Assembly (NCBI RefSeq): GCF_017874615.1
Contig: NZ_JAGIKV010000017.1
Coordinates: forward strand, 62,001-126,000
Direction: 5' to 3'
From: Paenibacillus xylanexedens
Lineage (GTDB): Bacteria > Bacillota > Bacilli > Paenibacillales > Paenibacillaceae
Length of the DNA stretch: 64,000 bases
Made by a program: the position numbers and the translations under genes. Shown here piece by piece: positions 43,004 to 52,014 of this stretch. The number at the start of each line of letters is the position of its first letter. Positions within the stretch are counted from its first letter, which is position 1. The notes beneath the pieces were generated by a model that had not been told where the DNA came from, did not search any database, and was given only the letters and a program-made list of their open reading frames with translations.

Positions 43004-43639
43004 ATGAGACATGTTACATCCGATCTGGAGAGGCTGTCGTTCCAGTCCATACGTCACCAGCTCATCATCGTTGATCACAATTGGATTATCCAAAGTTGTA
43101 ACCGTGCCTGGCAACAGGGACTCGGTCAATGCTCACCAAACCCGGATACACACAGTAGTCATAGACACTACCTGCACCTGACGGAAGCCTGGGCAAAACG
43201 AGGCAAGAACGCTAACATGGCACTTGTCGCACAGAATTTGAAAGAACGCGGAATACCCTTTAATCGAAATCATACATATGACATCTGCGTGTATACTGTA
43301 TACAACGAAAAGAGGTGGTTTCGTGTAGAACTCACCCCTCTATCTTATGCAAATTCAATTCTGGATACTGATCTCGCTTTGATTGCACACATGGATATTA
43401 CCGAACAGAGAAAGACAGAACACCAATTGAAGAAGGCATTGTCTGAAGTGCGCACATTGCGCGGATTGCTGCCTATTTGCGCCGTCTGCAAACAAATCAA
43501 GGACGAAGAGGAACACTGGAACTCCGTTGAGAGTTATTTGGAAAAGCATACCCACGCCGAATTTACCCATGACATCTGTCCGGAATGCATCCGGCAGTTA
43601 TATCCGAAATACTCGAATATCCTGGACAAGCGTTCCTGA
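43004..43639 (+). CDS. PAS domain protein with C-terminal zinc-ribbon-like motif
   Basis: 211 residues. A PAS sensor domain spans about residues 15-137 (QLIIVDHNWIIQSCNRAW near the start, IAHMDITEQRKTE at the end) and a short coiled linker follows. The last 60 residues show LLPICAVCKQIKDEE, HTHAEFTHDICPECIRQLYP, with Cys159, 162, 192 and 195. This CxxC...CxxC tail is known from many PAS and response-regulator proteins but without a clear role. It has no kinase or cyclase output. AAAGGAGG precedes the ATG. Convergent with urtE. Confidence 0.82.
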   Translation: MRHVTSDLERLSFQSIRHQLIIVDHNWIIQSCNRAWQQGLGQCSPNPDTHSSHRHYLHLTEAWAKRGKNANMALVAQNLKERGIPFNRNHTYDICVYTVYNEKRWFRVELTPLSYANSILDTDLALIAHMDITEQRKTEHQLKKALSEVRTLRGLLPICAVCKQIKDEEEHWNSVESYLEKHTHAEFTHDICPECIRQLYPKYSNILDKRS

Positions 43640-43669
43640 AACCTTTCTCCACTCGCCGACTAACTACAA

Positions 43670-44365
43670 CTATACGGAGAGATGATGTTCAAACTGCGAC
43701 ATATCCAGTTCTTGCGGTGTCCCATGCAGGGTTATGGTTCCTTTGTCCATGATATAGATGTAATCTGCGGCACTTCGTACAAAATCGATACTCTGCTCTA
43801 CCAGCAGAACCGAGAGGTTCCCCTTTGCCTTGAGCTGCAAAATAACCTGCCGAATGTCCTCCACGATAGAAGGCTGAATGCCTTCTGTCGGCTCATCAAG
43901 TAGCAACAACCCCGGACGCGAAGCCAATGCCCGGGCGAATGCCAACTGTTGCTGCTGTCCACCACTCAGATCCCCGCCCTGCCGTCCATACATCGTAGCA
44001 AGCACTGGGAACATCGCCAGTACATCCTCCGGGAACGTTTTTACTCCCGGCGCACTTGTCTCCAGACCGAGCAATAAGTTTTCTTTCACCGTAAGCTGCG
44101 GGAAAATCTCCCGCCCCTGCGGTACATAACCAATCCCTGCCCTTGCCCGCTTGGCTGTGTCCAAGGTGGATAACTCCTGATTTTGCCACTGAATACTGCC
44201 CTTGCGTGTTTTGAGCAGCCCCATTAATGTTTTCATCAACGTTGTTTTCCCTACACCGTTACGGCCCATCAGACACACCACCTGTCCAGGCTGTACATCC
44301 AGGTTCACACCACGAAGCACATTGCTTTCCCCGTAGCCGGATTCAATTCGTTGCAGCGACAGCAT
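43670..44365 (-). CDS. urtE: Urea ABC transporter ATP-binding protein UrtE
   Basis: 231 residues. LivF-type ATPase: Walker A GRNGVGKTTLMKTLMG, Q-loop GYVPQGREIFPQLTVKENL, signature LSGGQQQQLAFARAL, Walker B LLLLDEPTEGIQ and VLLVEQSIDF. Family members UrtE/LivF are told apart mainly by context, here urt plus urease. The ATG at 44365 gives AGGAGG 7 nt spacing; the earlier ATG at 44371 is too close to it. It overlaps urtD. Confidence 0.9.
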   Translation of the reverse strand: MLSLQRIESGYGESNVLRGVNLDVQPGQVVCLMGRNGVGKTTLMKTLMGLLKTRKGSIQWQNQELSTLDTAKRARAGIGYVPQGREIFPQLTVKENLLLGLETSAPGVKTFPEDVLAMFPVLATMYGRQGGDLSGGQQQQLAFARALASRPGLLLLDEPTEGIQPSIVEDIRQVILQLKAKGNLSVLLVEQSIDFVRSAADYIYIMDKGTITLHGTPQELDMSQFEHHLSV

Positions 44366-45152
44366 GGTCATCCCTCCTTTTGCCCAGATACACTTCGGCC
44401 ACTTTCGGGTCTGCCTGTACCTCCGCCATCGTACCTTCCTTCAGCAGTTTCCCTTCATGCATCACCGTTACCTTGGCTGCGAACTCTCGCACAAACTCCA
44501 TATCATGCTCCACCACCACAACCGAGCGTTCACGCGCAATCTCTTGCAGAAGTCGCCCGGTCTTGTGTGTTTCTTCATCCGTCATGCCTGCGGCTGGTTC
44601 GTCCAGCAACAACACACGTGGCTCCTGCAGAAGCAACATGCCAATCTCCAGCCACTGCTTCTCCCCATGTGATAACGCTCCTGCACGAGCATCAACGCGA
44701 TCTTGCAGACCAATCTGGAGGGTAACATGCTCCATAGCAGCACTCATTTTCCCATATCGACGAATACCGATGGCTTGCAAAGGGGAACGGCGAGTCTCCG
44801 CCGCCAGCGTCAGATTCTCCTGCACCGTCAGACCTGCAAAGATCGATGGCGCCTGGAATTTGCGTCCCACACCTTTGCGAACAATCTGGTGCTCCTTCAA
44901 TCGTGTTAATTCCGTGCCATCCGCCATCTTCACCGAGCCGGACATGGGTTTTGTTTTGCCGCATATCACATCCAGCATCGTTGTTTTCCCAGCACCATTG
45001 GGTCCGATTAGAAAATGCAAGTCATGTTCATGCAACTTCAGATTCATGCCTTTGACAGCAACGAACCCACCAAAAGCCACCGTAATATCCTCGGCTACCA
45101 ACACCGCTGATTCCTCAGTAGACTTTAGGTTTTTCCCGAGTGACTTGGACAT
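44343..45152 (-). CDS. urtD: Urea ABC transporter ATP-binding protein UrtD
   Basis: 269 residues. LivG-type ATPase: Walker A GPNGAGKTTMLDVICGKTKP, LSHGEKQWLEIGMLLL as the signature region (SHGEK in place of SGGQ, a LivG/UrtD hallmark), Walker B VLLLDEPAAGMTDEE, and VVVEHDMEFVR. RBS AGGAGAG precedes ATG 45152, inside the end of urtC. It pairs with UrtE to drive the UrtB/UrtC channel. Confidence 0.9.
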   Translation of the reverse strand: MSKSLGKNLKSTEESAVLVAEDITVAFGGFVAVKGMNLKLHEHDLHFLIGPNGAGKTTMLDVICGKTKPMSGSVKMADGTELTRLKEHQIVRKGVGRKFQAPSIFAGLTVQENLTLAAETRRSPLQAIGIRRYGKMSAAMEHVTLQIGLQDRVDARAGALSHGEKQWLEIGMLLLQEPRVLLLDEPAAGMTDEETHKTGRLLQEIARERSVVVVEHDMEFVREFAAKVTVMHEGKLLKEGTMAEVQADPKVAEVYLGKRRDDHAVAATN

Positions 45153-46206
45153 GCGCACTCTCTCCTCTCCGCTTCAGCAAGCGAACGACATGACGATACA
45201 CACCTATAATTCCGTTTGGCATGAACAAAACGACCGTTACAAAGAGCCCACCCATGACGAACAGCCACCCTTCGGGATAAGCCTCGCTTATGCCTGTTTT
45301 GGCTGCATTCAGCACCACCGCTCCGATGACCGCTCCAATAAGCGTACCGCGACCACCCAATGCAACCCACAAGACCATCTCAATGGAGGGCACAATCCCC
45401 ATCATCGATGGCGAGATAATACCCACCTGAAGAACAAACAACATGCCCGCGATGCCTGCAAGCGCACCGGAAAAAGCAAAAGCCAGCGTTTTATATCCTG
45501 CCGGATCATATCCGAGGAATCGCACCCGATTCTCTCCATCACGCGCAGCTTCGAGCACTTGACCGAACCGACTGTTCACCATTCGACGACAGAGCATATA
45601 AGCGATCACCAGAACAGCAAGCGTTATATAGTAGAGAGCAATCGTCGTTCCAGCGGAATGAAGTGTAAAACCAAAGATTGAATTATATCCGGTGATGCCA
45701 TTTGTTCCACCCGTCCATTCCTGTTTACCAACAAAGAGTGTTACCGTAATAAGAACCAAGGCCTGAGTCAGGATGGTAAAATAAACACCGGTGATCCGGT
45801 TACGGAACGTAAACCACCCCAGGGCAAAGGCAAGCAATGCCGGAAGGGCTATCCCCAATAACAGCGCCACCGGGAAAGAGCGAAAGGGTTCCCAGAACCA
45901 CGGCAGACCACTGAGACCACTCCATCCCATGAAGTCAGGAAGCGTTGCTCCACTGGCCTGAAGCTTCAGATACATCGCCATCGCGTACCCACCCAGACCA
46001 AAGAACACCCCATGCCCAAGACTCAACACACCCCCATATCCCCAGATCAGATCGAGACCGATGGCCAGGATTGCTAGCGCCAAAAACTTGGCTAACAGAC
46101 TCAGACGAAACTCCGTGGAGATTAGTGGAGCAAGACACATCATGATCAGCACAACCGCCCAGATAATCCTCATTTTCAGACTGCCGGTCTTGAGTAAAGC
46201 GGACAT
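45115..46206 (-). CDS. urtC: Urea ABC transporter permease UrtC
   Basis: 363 residues, LivM-type permease with about nine membrane segments, including GLDLIWGYGGVLSLGHGVFFGLGGYAMAMYL and the conserved LALGGRGTLIGAVIGA-like segment (VALGGRGTLIGAVIGAVVLN). It starts after AAAAAGGGGG, 21 bp below urtB. It forms the membrane channel with UrtB. Confidence 0.92.
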   Translation of the reverse strand: MSALLKTGSLKMRIIWAVVLIMMCLAPLISTEFRLSLLAKFLALAILAIGLDLIWGYGGVLSLGHGVFFGLGGYAMAMYLKLQASGATLPDFMGWSGLSGLPWFWEPFRSFPVALLLGIALPALLAFALGWFTFRNRITGVYFTILTQALVLITVTLFVGKQEWTGGTNGITGYNSIFGFTLHSAGTTIALYYITLAVLVIAYMLCRRMVNSRFGQVLEAARDGENRVRFLGYDPAGYKTLAFAFSGALAGIAGMLFVLQVGIISPSMMGIVPSIEMVLWVALGGRGTLIGAVIGAVVLNAAKTGISEAYPEGWLFVMGGLFVTVVLFMPNGIIGVYRHVVRLLKRRGESAHVQVTREKPKVY

Positions 46207-46227
46207 GAACTAACCCCCTTTTTCACG

Positions 46228-47133
46228 TTAATCGAGACTCCGTGTACGCATCGCGACCAATCCGCGTGGTTTCCATTGCAGGAAAGCAACGATACATACA
46301 AACACAAGCACCTTGCCAATGGAGGCCGAGGTATAGGTTTCGAACAGCGTGTTGAACATACCAATCCCCAATGCACCACACACGGTTCCAACCAATTTTC
46401 CCACACCACCCAAAACAACCACCATGAACGCATCCACAATATAATACGTACCAAGCGAAGGACCAATCGGACCAATGAGCGTTAATGCACAGCCAGCAAT
46501 TCCGGCAATGCCCGAACCAATCGCAAAGGTCATGCCATCCACCCGCCGGGTCGAAATCCCAAGACACCCCGCCATGCTCCGATTCTGCATTACAGCCCTC
46601 ATTCGTCTTCCGGAAGATGTTCGATAGATATAGAGATACATACACAGCAGCACCACCGCAACCAGTGCGATAATGAAAATTCGTTTATACGGAAATACAA
46701 TACCATCCGAGATCGCCAATCCCCCATTGAGCCAAGCCGGACTGGATACTCCCACATTGGGTGCTCCGAATATTGTACGGGCCAGTTGTTGCAGCATCAT
46801 GCCTACACCCCATGTCGCCAGCAAACTGTCCAGCGGCCTGCCATATAGATGCCGGATCAGCACCACTTCAAGCAACCAGCCAATCAGAGCCGCTACAATG
46901 AACGCAATCGGTAGAGCCACAACAAAGTAGGCACCAAACCACGCCGCTGGAGCATAGGACATAAACAGATTTTGTGTTACATACGTTGCATATGCACCGA
47001 TCATGATCAGTTCACCGTGAGCCATATTGATGACATTCATCAGCCCAAACGTTACTGCAAGCCCCAATGCAATCAACAACAGAATTGAACTGATACTCAG
47101 ACCGTTGAACATCTGCAGGATAAACATATCCAT
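46228..47133 (-). CDS. urtB: Urea ABC transporter permease UrtB
   Basis: 301 residues from MDMFILQMFNGLSISS after GGAGGGG. LivH-type permease with about eight membrane segments, ALGLAVTFGLMNVINMAHGELIMIGAYATY at helices 1-2 and VVVLGGVGKLVGTVCGAL near the end. The insertion-prone loop after residue 90 is typical of UrtB. The next upstream gene is urtA. Confidence 0.92.
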   Translation of the reverse strand: MDMFILQMFNGLSISSILLLIALGLAVTFGLMNVINMAHGELIMIGAYATYVTQNLFMSYAPAAWFGAYFVVALPIAFIVAALIGWLLEVVLIRHLYGRPLDSLLATWGVGMMLQQLARTIFGAPNVGVSSPAWLNGGLAISDGIVFPYKRIFIIALVAVVLLCMYLYIYRTSSGRRMRAVMQNRSMAGCLGISTRRVDGMTFAIGSGIAGIAGCALTLIGPIGPSLGTYYIVDAFMVVVLGGVGKLVGTVCGALGIGMFNTLFETYTSASIGKVLVFVCIVAFLQWKPRGLVAMRTRSLD

Positions 47134-47315
47134 CGCTATCCCCTCCTCCATACCGTGACTCTCGATATTTCACATGAATTCAATTAGCGGCAGTAACATT
47201 TTTGATATTACAGTAACGCTTTACCGCGATACGTTAAGAGGATGTGTTGTCACACCCTCGTTTATGTTTCGGCTGCTTTGAAGCGAGTTACCTGTTTTAT
47301 TGCGAGGTTTCTATG

Positions 47316-48566
47316 TTATTTAGCGCTGAGGGAAGCTCCCCATTCATACGTTTTCAGATAAGGGTCCGGCTTGACAGGCTCACCAGAATTCCACAATTCC
47401 TTGAACTGCCCATCTTCCTGCACCTCACCGATCCGTACGGTTTTGTAGATATGCTGATTCTCTCCATCCACGGTTACCTTACCTTCCGGAGCATCAAACT
47501 CCAGACCCTTGGCAGCTGCCTTCACCTTCTCTACGTCGGTTGATCCTGCTTTTTCCACCGCCGCTTTCCAGAGATAAACCGCCACATATCCCGCTTCAAT
47601 CGGATCAGCTGTCACTCGATCAGCACCGTATTTTTCTTTATACTTGGCAACAAATGTAGCATTTTCAGGTGTATCGGTTGTCTGATAATAATTCCACGAA
47701 GTCAGATGCCCCTTCAATACGTCTGCGCCAATACCACGGATTTCTTCCTCCGCCACACTTACCGAGAGGGTTGTCATCTGATCCGAGGAGATTCCGGCAT
47801 CCTTCAATTGTTTGAAGAAAGCCACATTGCTATCTCCGTTCAGCGTATTGTATACAATATCCGGCTTCGCAGCCTTGATTTTGCTTATGATGGTACTGTA
47901 ATCGGTATGGCCCAGCGGTGTGTATTCTTCACCCACCACTTCGCCGCCCTCTGCTGCGAGTTGTGCCTTAATGACCTGATTGGCCGTTTTTGGGAATACA
48001 TAATCTGAACCGAGCAGATAAAACGTCTTGCCCCTGTTCTCCAGTAACCAGGTTACAGATGGAACGATCTGCTGATTCGTGGTTGCTCCTGTATAAAAAA
48101 TGTTTGGCGATGATTCCAATCCTTCATATTGCACCGGATAAAACAATAGACCTTTGTTCTGTTCGAACACCGGGAGCATCGCCTTCCGACTCGCAGAGGT
48201 CCATCCTCCAAATACAGCAGCGACCTTATCCTGTTGCAGTAACTTCCCAGCCTTCTCCGCAAAAGTAGGCCAATCCGAAGCGCCATCCTCAATTACAGGC
48301 TCGATCTGTTTACCCAAAACTCCGCCCGCGGCGTTAATCTCTTCAATGGCAAGCATCTCCGCATCTTTAACAGATACCTCACTGATCGCCATCGTTCCAC
48401 TGAGAGAGTGAAGAATGCCAACTTTAATCGGTTCACCGGATGCAGCCGGCTCTCCTGCACCACCTGAACCCGAAGCTTCAGGTGGCGCAACGCCCTCCAC
48501 ACATCCTGTCATCACAATGACCACACCGAGCAAAATACTCCATAACTTGACCGACCTCTTCTTCAA
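47316..48566 (-). CDS. urtA: Urea ABC transporter substrate-binding lipoprotein UrtA
   Basis: 416 residues from a TTG after AAAGGGAG. Lipobox MTGC near residue 22. The mature domain is the periplasmic-binding-protein type I fold, with KVGILHSLSGTMAISEVSVKDAEMLAIEEI and AVFGGWTSASRKAMLPVFE, both typical of UrtA/AmiC-like urea and short-amide binding proteins. It is the first gene of the urt operon and divergent from urease. Urea specificity rests on context and family. Confidence 0.92.
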   Translation of the reverse strand: MKKRSVKLWSILLGVVIVMTGCVEGVAPPEASGSGGAGEPAASGEPIKVGILHSLSGTMAISEVSVKDAEMLAIEEINAAGGVLGKQIEPVIEDGASDWPTFAEKAGKLLQQDKVAAVFGGWTSASRKAMLPVFEQNKGLLFYPVQYEGLESSPNIFYTGATTNQQIVPSVTWLLENRGKTFYLLGSDYVFPKTANQVIKAQLAAEGGEVVGEEYTPLGHTDYSTIISKIKAAKPDIVYNTLNGDSNVAFFKQLKDAGISSDQMTTLSVSVAEEEIRGIGADVLKGHLTSWNYYQTTDTPENATFVAKYKEKYGADRVTADPIEAGYVAVYLWKAAVEKAGSTDVEKVKAAAKGLEFDAPEGKVTVDGENQHIYKTVRIGEVQEDGQFKELWNSGEPVKPDPYLKTYEWGASLSAK

Positions 48567-48640
48567 TAGCCTACACTCCCTTTTTTTAGTCTATTGACGA
48601 ACATTAAGGTCATTTGCGTCCGAAATGTTCGTTGATCCAA

Positions 48641-48669
48641 ATTATGGAGGGTCACACTCTTCATGTCAA
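48641..48669 (-). promoter_or_regulatory. Promoter of the urt operon
   Basis: On the minus strand TTGACA (48669-48664), 17-bp spacer, CATAAT (48646-48641). The -35 hexamer overlaps a GlnR/TnrA box. Confidence 0.75.
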
Positions 48670-48680
48670 TATAGCTTACA
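48664..48680. promoter_or_regulatory. GlnR/TnrA box at the urt promoter
   Basis: The plus-strand 17 bp TGTCAATATAGCTTACA match TGTNA-N7-TNACA perfectly. The box overlaps the -35 region of the urt promoter. Confidence 0.85.
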
Positions 48681-48737
48681 TAATTTTATTTCATGCCTAC
48701 TCGTTTCATGCATACTGCTAATAAGCCTTGAAGCTTA

Positions 48738-48769
48738 TTGACAAAGAAATCACCCTGTGTGAGTATATT
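48738..48769 (+). promoter_or_regulatory. Promoter of the urease operon
   Basis: TTGACA at 48738-48743 and a -10 region around 48761-48769 (TATATT at 48764-48769, spacer longer than ideal; GAGTAT at 17 bp). The -10 region lies within a GlnR/TnrA box. Confidence 0.6.
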
Positions 48770-48774
48770 TAACA
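48758..48774. promoter_or_regulatory. GlnR/TnrA box at the urease promoter
   Basis: The 17 bp TGTGAGTATATTTAACA match TGTNA-N7-TNACA perfectly. It covers the predicted -10 region, a position suited to repression under nitrogen excess. Confidence 0.85.
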
Positions 48775-48827
48775 TATAACTTGATTCATGAACATATCAG
48801 ACACTATAAGCGAAAGGTCGGATTGCC

Positions 48828-49130
48828 TTGCACTGGACTGAGCAGGAAAAAGAAAAACTCCTGATTACCGTGGCCGCTAACCTCGCCCGTGAACGAAGAG
48901 CACGCGGACTCAAGTTGAATGTTCCCGAAGCCATCGCCTTGTTGACCTCCGAACTGATGGAACGAGCACGGGATGGAATGAGTGTTGCCGAATTAATGAG
49001 ATACGGAGGCACCATCCTGACACGTGAAGACTGTATGGATGGTGTTCCCGATATGATTCCTGAAGTACAGATAGAAGCCACATTTCCTGACGGTACAAAA
49101 CTGGTTACTGTACATGAACCTATACGCTGA
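48828..49130 (+). CDS. ureA: Urease subunit gamma
   Basis: 100 residues, TTG start after AAAGGTCGGA. Standard UreA: LTVAANLARERRARGLKLN-like region, EAIALLTSELMERARDGMSV, VPDMIPEVQIEATFPDGTKL. A structural subunit of the urease trimer. It opens the rightward operon, 17 bp before ureB. Confidence 0.95.
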   Translation: MHWTEQEKEKLLITVAANLARERRARGLKLNVPEAIALLTSELMERARDGMSVAELMRYGGTILTREDCMDGVPDMIPEVQIEATFPDGTKLVTVHEPIR

Positions 49131-49147
49131 GAAAGGCAGGAGAAAAC

Positions 49148-49537
49148 ATGATTCCTGGTGAATACCGTTTGAAGCCAGATGACGACATCATCTGTCATCC
49201 GGATCGTTTAACCCTACGACTCCTTGTCCTTAACCGCGGCGACCGCCCCGTCCAAGTCGGCTCTCACGTTCACTTCTATGAAGTTAATGCAGCACTGGAC
49301 TTTGATCGCACGTCAGCTTTTGGACATCGCCTACACATTCCGGCAGGCACCGCAGTCCGCTTCGAACCCGGTGAAGAGAAACCAGTCGAACTCACGACCT
49401 TTGGCGGCAAACGCCAGATTCACGGATTCAACGGATTAACCGAAGGCTCTGCGGATCAAGCTCCTGATCCACTGAAACTGGAGGCATTCCTGAAGACGTT
49501 CTCTCCTCCCATACCAGATGGAGGTGAACCTTCATGA
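49148..49537 (+). CDS. ureB: Urease subunit beta
   Basis: 129 residues, standard UreB: IPGEYRLKPDDDIICHPDR, VGSHVHFYEVNAALDFDR, FGHRLHIPAGTAVRFEPGE and a VELTTFGGKRQIHGFNGL segment. It overlaps ureC by 4 bases (ATGA). Confidence 0.95.
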   Translation: MIPGEYRLKPDDDIICHPDRLTLRLLVLNRGDRPVQVGSHVHFYEVNAALDFDRTSAFGHRLHIPAGTAVRFEPGEEKPVELTTFGGKRQIHGFNGLTEGSADQAPDPLKLEAFLKTFSPPIPDGGEPS

Positions 49538-51252
49538 AACGAATGAGCCGCGAACAGTACGCTTCGATGTTTGGACCGACAACCGGCGATGCCGTAAGAC
49601 TTGCAGATACCGAACTATGGGCAGAGATTGAACATGATTATGCCGTATACGGAGATGAGAGCAAGTTCGGGGGCGGCAAAGTTATCCGCGACGGAATGGG
49701 CCAGTCTACTACTGCTCTGCGAAGTGACGGCACTCCTGATACTGTTATCACCAACGCTATCATTATCGATCATTGGGGCATTGTAAAAGCGGATATCGGC
49801 ATTCGAGATGGTCACATCTGCGCCATTGGCAAATCCGGTAACCCAGATACAATGGATGGTGTTCATCCCGCACTAGTTATCGGTGCTTCCACCGAAATCA
49901 TCGCTGGTGAAGGCATGATTGTAACTGCTGGCGGCATTGATACCCATATTCATTTCATCTGCCCACAGCAGATTCAGACTGCGTTATCCTCCGGGGTCAC
50001 AACCATGATCGGCGGCGGAACAGGACCTGCAACAGGAACCAAAGCCACCACCTGCACACCAGGAGCCTGGCACATCCACCGGATGCTGGAGTCCGCAGAA
50101 GCTTTTCCCATGAACATCGGTTACCTTGGCAAAGGCAACAGTTCCAGCACCGCACCTTTAATTGAACAGATTGAAGCGGGTGCAATCGGCCTGAAGCTGC
50201 ATGAGGATTGGGGCACCACCCCTAGTGCTATCGATGCCTGCCTGACTGCCGCCGGGGAACATGATGTTCAAGTCGCTATCCATACCGATACATTGAACGA
50301 AACCGGATTTCTCGAAAACACCCTGGCTGCGATCAACGGCCGGACGATCCACACGTACCATACGGAAGGCGCTGGTGGCGGACACGCACCGGATATTATC
50401 CGGGCCGCTGGGGAGTCCTACGTTATCCCCTCATCAACCAACCCAACACGACCGTACACACGCAACACTGTAGAAGAGCATCTCGATATGTTGATGGTGT
50501 GTCACCATCTGGACCCTTCCATCCCGGAAGATGTAGCTTTTGCCGATTCGCGGATTCGTCCCGAAACAATCGCAGCCGAAGACATTTTGCATGATCTTGG
50601 CGTGTTCAGCATCATCAGTTCCGATTCACAGGCCATGGGCCGAGTGGGCGAAGTCATTATCCGCACCTGGCAGACAGCCGACAAAATGAAAAAACAGCGT
50701 GGCAAACTTGAGCTCAACCCGAATTCTCCCTCCGATAACGATCGGATCAAGCGATATGTCGCCAAGTACACTATCAATCCAGCTATCGCTCACGGAATCG
50801 GTCATCTCGTCGGTTCGGTGGGAGTTGGAAAGCTGGCAGATCTAATCATATGGAAACCGGCTTACTTCGGTGTTAAACCCGAGATTGTCATCAAGGGTGG
50901 CATGATTACATTTGCCCAGATGGGTGATCCCAATGCGTCCATCCCGACACCTCAGCCGGTATTTGGCAGACCGATGTTTGGAGCCTATGGTAGCGCCATT
51001 GCCAGCGGATCGATCACCTTTGTCTCCCAAGCCGCAGCAGATGCGGGGATCAAAGAGTCATTGGGCCTGAAAAAGCGGGTTGAACCCGTTAAAGGCTGCC
51101 GCTCGGTCAGCAAAAAAGACATGATTCACAACGACGTCACCCCCGTTATTGAAGTCGATCCCGAAACCTATGAGGTGCGCGCCGACGGCGAGCTTCTCAC
51201 CTGTGAACCCGCAGACGAGCTGCCTATGGCACAGCGGTACTTTATGTTTTGA
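49534..51252 (+). CDS. ureC: Urease subunit alpha (catalytic)
   Basis: 572 residues. All active-site residues are in place: His138 and His140 (THIHF), the lysine to be carbamylated Lys221 (GLKLHEDW), His250, His276, the flap CHH at 323-325, and Asp364 (SSDSQAMG). It hydrolyses urea to ammonia and carbamate with two Ni ions in the cytosol. The C-terminus MAQRYFMF is canonical. Confidence 0.98.
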   Translation: MKRMSREQYASMFGPTTGDAVRLADTELWAEIEHDYAVYGDESKFGGGKVIRDGMGQSTTALRSDGTPDTVITNAIIIDHWGIVKADIGIRDGHICAIGKSGNPDTMDGVHPALVIGASTEIIAGEGMIVTAGGIDTHIHFICPQQIQTALSSGVTTMIGGGTGPATGTKATTCTPGAWHIHRMLESAEAFPMNIGYLGKGNSSSTAPLIEQIEAGAIGLKLHEDWGTTPSAIDACLTAAGEHDVQVAIHTDTLNETGFLENTLAAINGRTIHTYHTEGAGGGHAPDIIRAAGESYVIPSSTNPTRPYTRNTVEEHLDMLMVCHHLDPSIPEDVAFADSRIRPETIAAEDILHDLGVFSIISSDSQAMGRVGEVIIRTWQTADKMKKQRGKLELNPNSPSDNDRIKRYVAKYTINPAIAHGIGHLVGSVGVGKLADLIIWKPAYFGVKPEIVIKGGMITFAQMGDPNASIPTPQPVFGRPMFGAYGSAIASGSITFVSQAAADAGIKESLGLKKRVEPVKGCRSVSKKDMIHNDVTPVIEVDPETYEVRADGELLTCEPADELPMAQRYFMF

Positions 51253-51285
51253 TAGGAATACGGATTAGCTGATAAGGGGGCACTC

Positions 51286-51981
51286 ATGATGAATAGTGGC
51301 ACGAAGCTACTTCGTTATGTTCAGCTGCTGGATTCGGCCCTGCCCATCGGCGGCTTCTCCCATTCCTTCGGTCTGGAAGCTTACACGCATGATGGCACCG
51401 TGCGGAATACCGCGCAGCTTGAACAGTTTATTCGCAGCCAGCTTCATTCCAGTCTCGTGCGACTAGATGGTCTTGCCATCAAAGGCGTCTATCAAGCGAT
51501 AAAACAGCAAGATGCCGCTCTACTTGCCCTGTATGACAAACGTGTGCACGCCCAGCGCTCCCCTCGGGAACTCAGGGAGAGCGGCCACAAAATGGGAAAG
51601 CGACTACTCAAGCTCGCCCGTTCACTCTATCCATGGATGGACTTTTCCCTAATTGATGAGGCCATACAGGAATACGGCGCGTATTGTGGCATCACGACCA
51701 TTCACGGTTATATCAACTATCAATTGGAGATTGGATTGGATGAAGCCGTTACCGGGCATCTGTATACCTCAGTGAACGCTTATGTAAACAGCGCACTTCG
51801 CCTGCTGCCCATCGGACAAACGGAAGCGCAGATGTTGATTCAGAAACTGCTTGATGTTATCGAAGCGGAATGGGCTCTCATTCGGGAAAATGACCCGGAA
51901 GATATGCACAGCTTCGGAATCGCCCAGGAAATCTACGCCATGCGGCACGAGACCTTACCCGCGCGGCTGTTCATGTCTTAA
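51286..51981 (+). CDS. ureF: Urease accessory protein UreF
   Basis: 231 residues. UreF is a helical GTPase-activator-like protein: LLDSALPIGGFSHSFGLEAY, LVRLDGLAIKGVYQAI, MGKRLLKLARSLYPW and a C-terminal ARLFMS. It couples UreG GTP hydrolysis to nickel insertion. It lies 33 bp after ureC. The orphan paralogue at 41805 shares the core but not the tail. Confidence 0.93.
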   Translation: MMNSGTKLLRYVQLLDSALPIGGFSHSFGLEAYTHDGTVRNTAQLEQFIRSQLHSSLVRLDGLAIKGVYQAIKQQDAALLALYDKRVHAQRSPRELRESGHKMGKRLLKLARSLYPWMDFSLIDEAIQEYGAYCGITTIHGYINYQLEIGLDEAVTGHLYTSVNAYVNSALRLLPIGQTEAQMLIQKLLDVIEAEWALIRENDPEDMHSFGIAQEIYAMRHETLPARLFMS

Positions 51982-52014
51982 CTACAACTTTTATCTAACC
52001 AAGGAGGAATTGTT

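Noticed and set aside
44227..45681. 484-codon open frame on the plus strand
   Set aside because: It is antisense to urtD/urtC, which have full family motifs; its translation is low-complexity Ser/Cys-rich without recognisable domains.
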